In this document: in pieces, positions 1 through 4,431 of the stretch
Layout of the letters: the number at the start of each line of letters is the position of its first letter
Numbering within the stretch: position 1 is the first letter of the stretch
Assembly: GCA_003154055.1 (NCBI GenBank)
Contig: PMCH01000068.1
Location: 12,491 to 20,035 of the forward strand
DNA: 7,545 nt
Direction: 5' to 3'
Source of the DNA: Acidobacteriaceae bacterium
Lineage (GTDB): Bacteria > Acidobacteriota > Terriglobia > Terriglobales > Acidobacteriaceae
Program-made: the position numbers and the translations under genes
Notes under the pieces: generated by a model
The model's input: the letters and a program-made list of their open reading frames with translations, nothing else
Told to the model about the DNA's origin: nothing
Database searches by the model: none

Positions 1-605
1 TCCTTCTGCCACTTCAGCGCTTCCAGGTAATGCGCGACTGCCATCAGGTTGGCTTCCGGCGGAAGCTTATACGCTGGATGCCCCCAATATGCGTTCTGGA
101 AAATGCCAAGTTGGCCAGAGTCCACGAACTTCTTCAGCGTTCCTGCGAGGTCCTTGAAATAGCCAGTGCTGGCGATGGGCCACGAGGGTGACACCTTCTG
201 CGCCAACGCCGACGTTGCCGCCGGATCGGCCTTTAGCGCGGAAACGATGTCCACCCAGTCGAGTGCGTGCAGATGGTAGAAGTGGATGACATGGTCCTGC
301 ACCATCTGGGTCAGGAACATGATGTTGCGGATGATTTCCGCATTTTGCGGGATCTTGATTGCCAGTGCGTTCTCGACCGAGCGCACTGAAGCCAGCGCAT
401 GCACCGTGGTGCAGACGCCGCAGATGCGTTCGCAGAAGGCCCAGGCATCGCGCGGATCGCGGCCCTTCAGAATCACTTCCAGGCCACGCCACATGGTGCC
501 GGAGGACATGGCGTCTTTCACAACGCCGCGCTCATCGAGCATCGCTTCCACCCGCAGGTGGCCCTCGATGCGAGTGACGGGATCAACCACGACTCGGGTC
601 GCCAT
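1..605 (-). CDS. hyaB: [NiFe]-hydrogenase large subunit, N-terminal 201 residues (runs off left edge)
   Basis: Large, Ni-Fe-site-bearing subunit of a group 1 membrane-bound uptake hydrogenase, which oxidises H2 and passes electrons through the small subunit to the respiratory chain. The reading frame is open from the ATG at 603-605 to the window edge. The N-terminus carries the L1 signature TRIEGH (residues 11-16; E14 matches the conserved proton-transfer Glu) and the L2 signature RICGVC (60-65), whose C62 and C65 are the first pair of Ni ligands, followed by H69. The stretches GRDPRDAWAF, NIIRNIM-like, DWVDI, ALKADP and YWGHPAYKLPPEANLM follow E. coli HyaB closely from memory. The C-terminal DPCxxCxxH Ni ligands and protease-cleaved tail lie outside the window. 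The start is 3 nt after the small-subunit stop, with GGAAGG at 612-617 inside the upstream gene as ribosome binding site, so translation is probably coupled. Like other such subunits it has no signal peptide and would be exported by Tat with its partner. Confidence 0.95.
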   Translation of the reverse strand, partial: MATRVVVDPVTRIEGHLRVEAMLDERGVVKDAMSSGTMWRGLEVILKGRDPRDAWAFCERICGVCTTVHALASVRSVENALAIKIPQNAEIIRNIMFLTQMVQDHVIHFYHLHALDWVDIVSALKADPAATSALAQKVSPSWPIASTGYFKDLAGTLKKFVDSGQLGIFQNAYWGHPAYKLPPEANLMAVAHYLEALKWQK

Positions 606-608
606 GCC

Positions 609-1724
609 TCACCTTCCTTCCGTGGCCGGGGGCTTCTGTCCCGGCGTTTTGTCTTTTTGGGCCGCGCGCCGTACCTCGGTGGAGATGAAGTGCGCGCCCA
701 CGCCAATCGCCGCCGCTCCCGCTGCCACCATGCCGACCGTGTCGGGAGTGGATTCAATGCCCGGGACAGGAATCGACGAGAGCCGCTCATAGAACGGACC
801 GTTGTCCCAGAAATTGGCCTCGCTACAGCCAATGCAGCCATGGCCGGACCCAATGGGATACGACACGCCGTTATTCCATTTGAAGGTGGAACAGGAGTTG
901 TAGGTGGTCGGACCACGGCACCCCATCTTGTACAGGCACCAGCCCTTGCGCGCGCCGTCGTCGTCCCAAGTCTCGACAAACTGCCCGGCATCGAAATACG
1001 GACGCCGGTAGCACTTGTCGTGAATGCGCTGCCCATAAAACATCTTCGGGCGGCCGAAGCGGTCAAGATCCGGCAGCGTGCCGAAGGTCAGAATGTAGGT
1101 AAGGACGCCGGTCATCACCTCGGCAATCGGCGGACACCCGGGCACATTGACGATCGCTTTGTGCGAGATCAGCGCGTGCACCGGCTTCGCCCCGGTAGGA
1201 TTCGGCTTGGCCGCCTGCACGCAGCCGTTCGAAGCGCACGACCCCCAGGCGATCACTGCCTTAGCGTTCTCGGCAGTCTCCTGCAGGATGCTCAGGAAAG
1301 TCTCTCCACCCACGGTGCAGTAGACGCCGCCGTCGGCGGTGGGAGCGTTGCCCTCGACCGCGAGCAGGTACTCGCCCGCGTGCTCCTTCATGATCTTCTT
1401 GCGGATCTCTTCCGCCTGGAAGCCGGCCGCCGCTTGCAGGGTGTCGTCGTAGTCGAGCGAAATCATGTTCAGCACGACATCCTGCGCGATCGGGTGCGAC
1501 GAGCGGATGAACGACTCGCTGCAGCAGGTGCACTCAAGACCGTGCAGCCAGAGCACGGGAATACGGGGTTTGGTCTCAAGCGCCTCGACGATCTGCGGTA
1601 CCACCGTCGCGTCAAGACCGAGCGCAGCCGCCATCATGGTGCAGAACTTCACGAACCGGCGGCGATCCACTCCGTGGGCTTTCAGGACATCGTAGGTAGA
1701 GGCACTGCGCGGGTAGAGTTCCAT
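609..1724 (-). CDS. hyaA: [NiFe]-hydrogenase small subunit, oxygen-tolerant group 1d type, Tat-exported and membrane-anchored
   Basis: Electron-transfer subunit (371 aa) carrying three Fe-S clusters. A Tat motif RRRFVK (21-26) and hydrophobic stretch precede a likely cleavage at VEA|LETKPR (after A48), the same place as in E. coli HyaA. Using that offset, all cluster ligands are present. Proximal: C65, C67, C68, C163, C168, C197. Distal: H235, C238, C263, C269. Medial [3Fe-4S]: C278, C297, C300, with P290 in place of a fourth Cys. C67 and C168 correspond to the supernumerary Cys19 and Cys120 of E. coli Hyd-1, which form the [4Fe-3S] cluster of oxygen-tolerant enzymes; standard enzymes have Gly at both. 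A hydrophobic helix at about 328-348 followed by a basic tail is the usual anchor that docks to cytochrome b. The start ATG (1722-1724) has GAGG at 1731-1734, 6 nt upstream. It is the first gene of the operon, followed directly by the large subunit. The active site faces the periplasm. Confidence 0.96.
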   Translation of the reverse strand: MELYPRSASTYDVLKAHGVDRRRFVKFCTMMAAALGLDATVVPQIVEALETKPRIPVLWLHGLECTCCSESFIRSSHPIAQDVVLNMISLDYDDTLQAAAGFQAEEIRKKIMKEHAGEYLLAVEGNAPTADGGVYCTVGGETFLSILQETAENAKAVIAWGSCASNGCVQAAKPNPTGAKPVHALISHKAIVNVPGCPPIAEVMTGVLTYILTFGTLPDLDRFGRPKMFYGQRIHDKCYRRPYFDAGQFVETWDDDGARKGWCLYKMGCRGPTTYNSCSTFKWNNGVSYPIGSGHGCIGCSEANFWDNGPFYERLSSIPVPGIESTPDTVGMVAAGAAAIGVGAHFISTEVRRAAQKDKTPGQKPPATEGR

Positions 1725-1778
1725 AGGCCGCCTCGATGAAGATGTGAAAAATGGCCGAACCTGGGCCGATGGAGGCGA

Positions 1779-1784
1779 ATGTTA
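1779..1784 (-). promoter_or_regulatory. Candidate -10 element of the hydrogenase promoter
   Basis: Read on the minus strand this hexamer is TAACAT, which matches TATAAT at four of six positions. It predicts a start point near 1772 and a leader of about 48 nt before the small-subunit ATG. No TTGACA-like -35 is visible at the right distance. That is expected for an activator-dependent class II promoter, and the CRP/FNR-like dyad centred at 1812.5 would sit at about -40.5. The prediction rests on this spacing, not on a strong hexamer. Confidence 0.35.
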
Positions 1785-1785
1785 G

Positions 1786-1795
1786 TACAGCTGTA
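1786..1795. repeat. Perfect 10-bp palindrome TACAGCTGTA in the hydrogenase control region
   Basis: A self-complementary decamer between the predicted -10 and the CRP/FNR-like dyad. Its centre (1790.5) is exactly 22 bp, about two helical turns, from the centre of that dyad (1812.5). It would overlap the -20 to -35 region of the predicted promoter, so a protein bound here could block RNA polymerase. The protein is unknown, and a 10-bp palindrome can also arise by chance. Confidence 0.35.
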
Positions 1796-1803
1796 TGCAG
1801 GCG

Positions 1804-1821
1804 CAGTGACATCGGTCACTG
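1804..1821. promoter_or_regulatory. CRP/FNR-superfamily-like operator (CAGTGAC-N4-GTCACTG)
   Basis: An 18-bp dyad with perfect 7-bp arms. It contains GTGA-N6-TCAC, the core of CRP-type sites (consensus TGTGA-N6-TCACA), flanked by A and T instead of T and A. It lies about 80-97 bp upstream of the hydrogenase small-subunit start. Relative to the predicted -10 (1779-1784) it is centred at about -41, the classic position for activation by this family. It probably links hydrogenase expression to a metabolic or redox signal; which regulator binds cannot be told from the site. Confidence 0.55.
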
Positions 1822-1866
1822 ATGGATGTGAGCATTTCGCGGAACGCGAGGCGCCATTCGCGGCGA

Positions 1867-1899
1867 AGATAAAGAGAGCCGCCCGGAGAGCGGGCGGCT
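1867..1899 (-). terminator. Intrinsic terminator of the HAF-repeat protein gene
   Basis: Perfect 9-bp GC-rich stem: AGCCGCCCG at 1877-1885 and CGGGCGGCT at 1891-1899, with a 5-nt loop. Read on the minus strand the hairpin is followed by CTCTTTATCTT, a T-rich but imperfect tail. It begins 54 nt beyond the TGA of the upstream minus-strand gene and lies before the hydrogenase promoter elements, so it separates the two transcription units. Confidence 0.72.
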
Positions 1900-1953
1900 T
1901 GAATGGATCCGAATTCGCGGGCAGTCTCAGGCCAGGCCGTGGTCTTTGCTTGT

Positions 1954-3216
1954 TCAGCGGAATTGCACTGCGGCCACACATTCGTTGGCGCATTGCCCGC
2001 CACCGTAGGTCCCCACCGCAACTCCTTGGTTGTTCACCCCTACAGCGAGACTCCAATCGCCCGGGAAGCCGAGGGAACGAACAAGAGTGGGGTCTTTGGC
2101 GCTCCATCGTACGGCAAGCATGTTCCAATCGGCATCGTAGGCGGCGCCCGCGATGTCACCCAACTCGCTGATGCTCTCCGCGAAGCCTCCATTCGACGAA
2201 CCCGGCAGATTCGGCAGCAAAGTCAGCTGATAGACCTTCCTCTGGCGGTCTACCGGCTTCCAGTGAGCGGCAGAAAAAGTGCTCCAGTCGGACGAATCGA
2301 CATCGCCGACAACCTCTCCCAGTTCGTTGATAGAGCCGATCTCGGCGTTGGGGTAGTCCGCGGAAACAGGAAGCTGCATGATCTTCCAACCTTTTCCGTT
2401 GGCAAGTGGATTCCAGATCACACCAACATCGTTTTCAGGGTCGGAATTGTCCCAGGCGATCCCACTAAGTTGTCCAAAATCATTCGCTCCAGTCACCATC
2501 CAGTGATGAAATCCCGCAAGACCGCTCGTGTCGAGCGCTTGGATCTTCCAGACTGCTGTCAGCCCATCTGGTTTCCACTGCAGGGCTGGCGTCCACACAA
2601 CGGGTAGCGAGGAATCACTGTTGTCAGAACTGCTGCCGCTCCAGCCCACGATCAGGGTCCCGAGTTTGTTGACACGTTCGGCTACGCTGAAGTTGTAACC
2701 GAGATCAGAGAGGGACCCAAGATCGACCCTACCGGACTTCTTTGTCCAGGCAAGGCCGTGGACATAGCCATCCTCAGTCGCGGCGTAGCCCACAATCATT
2801 CCGGTGTCGGCGATCTCCGGCCAGAGGAACCATCCTTCATTAGCGCCCATGGTTCCGAGATCGGACCACTGCGGGCCCTGCGGACCAGAGAGTCGAATCG
2901 TAAAGAGATGGTTGTCGCCGTCAGGGCCGGTATCGCCTTGGGCAACCAGAACGCCAAAGTCGTTGATACCTCCTGCTTCGGCCCATGTGCCGCCGGTGTA
3001 TGTTCCCAGGTCCCAAACCTTCACGTTGTGAGCCGCCGCTCGTTGGTTGATGCTCGGATTGCTCGCCATACCGGACGACTTCGCGACCACACTGAAGCCT
3101 CGATGGCCGCGAACGGCATGTCTGCCGAAATCCGACCTGCCAGACGGCTGCTGCGCTCTTACCACTGACACCAAACACGCACATAGAATAAAAGCCACAA
3201 TACTAATTCGTCTCAT
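1954..3216 (-). CDS. Secreted HAF-repeat protein, probably beta-propeller-like
   Basis: A 420-aa exported protein of unknown function. Residues 1-21 form a type I signal peptide (MRR, hydrophobic core, cleavage likely after VVRA). After a low-complexity linker come about seven degenerate repeats of 42-50 residues, at roughly 66-108, 116-157, 163-209, 222-269, 276-320, 329-372 and 377-418. Each has an opening like W-x-DLG or LP, a central turn such as GINDFG, INELGEVVG or VNNQGVAVG, and a closing aromatic strand ending in (A/V)xW. This is the pattern of the HAF repeat family of extracellular proteins common in soil bacteria including Acidobacteria; seven units suggest a closed propeller. The frame stays open upstream to 3588, but the chosen ATG (3214-3216) has GGAGGG 5 nt upstream and starts a clear signal peptide. 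It ends 54 nt before an intrinsic terminator. It has no evident link to the hydrogenase downstream. No catalytic motif is recognised. Confidence 0.85.
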   Translation of the reverse strand: MRRISIVAFILCACLVSVVRAQQPSGRSDFGRHAVRGHRGFSVVAKSSGMASNPSINQRAAAHNVKVWDLGTYTGGTWAEAGGINDFGVLVAQGDTGPDGDNHLFTIRLSGPQGPQWSDLGTMGANEGWFLWPEIADTGMIVGYAATEDGYVHGLAWTKKSGRVDLGSLSDLGYNFSVAERVNKLGTLIVGWSGSSSDNSDSSLPVVWTPALQWKPDGLTAVWKIQALDTSGLAGFHHWMVTGANDFGQLSGIAWDNSDPENDVGVIWNPLANGKGWKIMQLPVSADYPNAEIGSINELGEVVGDVDSSDWSTFSAAHWKPVDRQRKVYQLTLLPNLPGSSNGGFAESISELGDIAGAAYDADWNMLAVRWSAKDPTLVRSLGFPGDWSLAVGVNNQGVAVGTYGGGQCANECVAAVQFR

Positions 3217-3221
3217 GAGTG

Positions 3222-3227
3222 CCCTCC
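3222..3227 (-). promoter_or_regulatory. Ribosome binding site fixing the start of the HAF-repeat gene
   Basis: On the minus strand GGAGGG lies 5 nt before the ATG at 3214-3216. It supports this start over an upstream in-frame start that would add 124 residues of unrelated sequence ahead of the signal peptide. Confidence 0.75.
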
Positions 3228-3310
3228 ATAAAACAGTGACTGCTGATTGATTCTTCCGCCTATTGTTTGTTGGCCGTTGCGATCTGAGAAGGCACGCATC
3301 GCTGATTTCC

Positions 3311-3610
3311 TCACCGGTGCGCGACCAGCCAGTCCAGAATCGGTTTCCAGACCAACTTCTGGGCGTCGGTGGCCAGGAACAGATCGGCGTGCCCGAAATC
3401 GAGTGCCCGCTGCTCATCCGGCAGGAGTTGCACATTGAATTTCGTAATGTCCGTATCCGCCAGGGTGAGCATGTGGTACCCGTACGCCCCATCGCCCCCG
3501 GCGGAAGCAACGTAAAGAATCGGTAGGGAGATTTCGCCCAGATGGTCGTCAATCGAGGCTTCGACGTTGTCGCAAGTCGCGGCGTCACCTTCTGTGAGCC
3601 GCCTATTCAT
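3311..3610 (-). CDS. C-terminal piece of an alpha/beta hydrolase (truncated gene or stand-alone remnant)
   Basis: Encodes 99 aa that resemble only the last part of an alpha/beta hydrolase: a beta strand ISLPILYVASAGG (27-39), then FNVQLLP, then DFGHADLF (71-78), whose H74 is in the position of the catalytic His, and a closing helix VWKPILDWLVAHR. The nucleophile elbow (GxSxG) and the whole N-terminal half of the fold are missing. I found no trace of them in any minus-strand frame between 3611 and 3795, so this is a 5' loss rather than a simple frameshift. The frame also reaches a GTG at 3658, but the ATG at 3608-3610 has an excellent Shine-Dalgarno (AGGGAGG, 5 nt spacing). It could therefore be translated, although it cannot be a working hydrolase alone. 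The next gene on this strand starts 94 nt downstream. Family assignment is by motif memory and is moderate. Confidence 0.55.
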   Translation of the reverse strand: MNRRLTEGDAATCDNVEASIDDHLGEISLPILYVASAGGDGAYGYHMLTLADTDITKFNVQLLPDEQRALDFGHADLFLATDAQKLVWKPILDWLVAHR

Positions 3611-3615
3611 GGTGT

Positions 3616-3622
3616 CCTCCCT
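3616..3622 (-). promoter_or_regulatory. Ribosome binding site of the truncated hydrolase ORF
   Basis: AGGGAGG on the minus strand, 5 nt before the ATG at 3608-3610. It decides this start over the GTG at 3658, and is the main reason to think the short ORF is still translated. Confidence 0.6.
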
Positions 3623-3672
3623 GTGCGGACCTGCGCATGGCCCTGTGCGCTCGATCACTGAGAGATAGGTGG

Positions 3673-3688
3673 GAACTATGCTAAGTTC
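3673..3688. repeat. Short dyad GAACT-N6-AGTTC in the divergent intergenic region
   Basis: Perfect 5-bp arms in the 3611-3804 region between the minus-strand hydrolase remnant and the plus-strand sigma gene, so it could serve either side. The left arm overlaps a GGAAC (3672-3676) resembling an ECF -35 element, but no ECF -10 is seen at the normal distance. It could be an operator or chance. The rest of this region shows no convincing promoter. Confidence 0.25.
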
Positions 3689-3804
3689 TGTCCGGCACGG
3701 TATGTGAGGGCGGGATCCCAGCTATTTCCTGCCTCCTGCTTAGATAGCGAGAAACAACCGGCAAAACTGCAACGTCCGGCCAAGAAATTTCACCGGTGCA
3801 ATCC

Positions 3805-4431
3805 ATGGCGGACGGAAACAAGTTAGGCGCTGTGGGAGACCGTACGACGAGTGCTTCCTCGTCGCACGAAGTCACGTACCTTCTGCGCGCGTGGGGGAGC
3901 GGGGACGAGGACGCGCTGCAGCGTCTCATCCCGGTCGTGTATCCAGAGCTGCGTCGTATCGCCCGGCGATACATGTCGCGCGAACGTTCCAGCAACACCC
4001 TGCAGACAACGGCACTGGTCCATGAAGCCTACCTGCGTCTGGTGGACCTGCAGGGGGTGAACTGGCAGGACCGGTCGCACTTCTTCGCCATCTGCGCCAG
4101 GCTCATGAGGCGCATCCTGATCGATCTTGCCCGTTCCAAGCTCTATCAGAAGAGAGGTGAGGGGAAGGCCTGCGTCTGTCTGGACGAAGGGCGGGTGATG
4201 GGGCCACAACCTCCGGCCGATATCGTCGCGTTGGATGAAGCATTGAAAGCACTGGCGGCGCTGGATCCCAGAAAAGAGCAGGTCGTCGAACTCCGTTTTT
4301 TCGGCGGACTGTCGGTTGAAGAGACAGCCCACGTTTTGCGGGTTTCTAACGAGACGGTCATGCGCGATTGGCGCCTGGCGAAGACGTGGCTATGGCGCGA
4401 GTTGAGCCAGGAGAACTCGCATGGAGACTGA
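3805..4431 (+). CDS. ECF-type RNA polymerase sigma factor paired with a Ser/Thr kinase
   Basis: A 208-aa alternative sigma factor. Region 2 covers about 22-90 (EVTYLLRAWGSGDEDAL, then YPELRRIARRYM, LQTTALVHEAYLRLVD and the RSHFFAICARLMRRILID helix). Region 4 covers about 142-200 with the helix-turn-helix LSVEETAHVLRVSNETV and the recognition helix MRDWRLAKTWLWREL. This is the family with signature 'LQPTALVHEAYLRL' (TIGR02999/Sigma70_ECF), abundant in Acidobacteria and Planctomycetes. The acidic DAED motif that canonical ECF factors use to contact core polymerase is replaced by Q67-T68-T69-A70, so the protein probably needs phosphorylation to work. No anti-sigma factor is nearby; the kinase gene overlaps its end by 11 nt. 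The start is uncertain: ATG at 3805 is used here, an in-frame GTG at 3796 would add three residues, and neither has a clear Shine-Dalgarno. Confidence 0.93.
   Translation: MADGNKLGAVGDRTTSASSSHEVTYLLRAWGSGDEDALQRLIPVVYPELRRIARRYMSRERSSNTLQTTALVHEAYLRLVDLQGVNWQDRSHFFAICARLMRRILIDLARSKLYQKRGEGKACVCLDEGRVMGPQPPADIVALDEALKALAALDPRKEQVVELRFFGGLSVEETAHVLRVSNETVMRDWRLAKTWLWRELSQENSHGD

Noticed and set aside
399..1739. Plus-strand open frame of 446 codons opposite the hydrogenase genes
   Set aside because: It lies antisense to two clearly recognised hydrogenase subunit genes and its translation shows no family features. Long antisense frames are expected opposite GC-rich coding sequence.
1903..2607. 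Plus-strand open frame of 234 codons opposite the HAF-repeat gene
   Set aside because: It is a shadow of the repeat protein on the other strand, with no domain and no ribosome binding site of note.
3279..3302. Hairpin GCGAT/ATCGC as a terminator after the hydrolase remnant
   Set aside because: The stem is only 5 bp with a 14-nt loop and no T-run on either strand.
3217..3588. Upstream in-frame extension of the HAF-repeat protein (544-residue version)
   Set aside because: The extension overlaps the hydrolase remnant in another frame and would bury the signal peptide. The ATG at 3214-3216 has a strong Shine-Dalgarno.
3673..3688. LexA (SOS) box
   Set aside because: The dyad has GAAC and GTTC separated by 8 nt rather than the 4 nt of the Bacillus-type box, and no SOS gene is adjacent.
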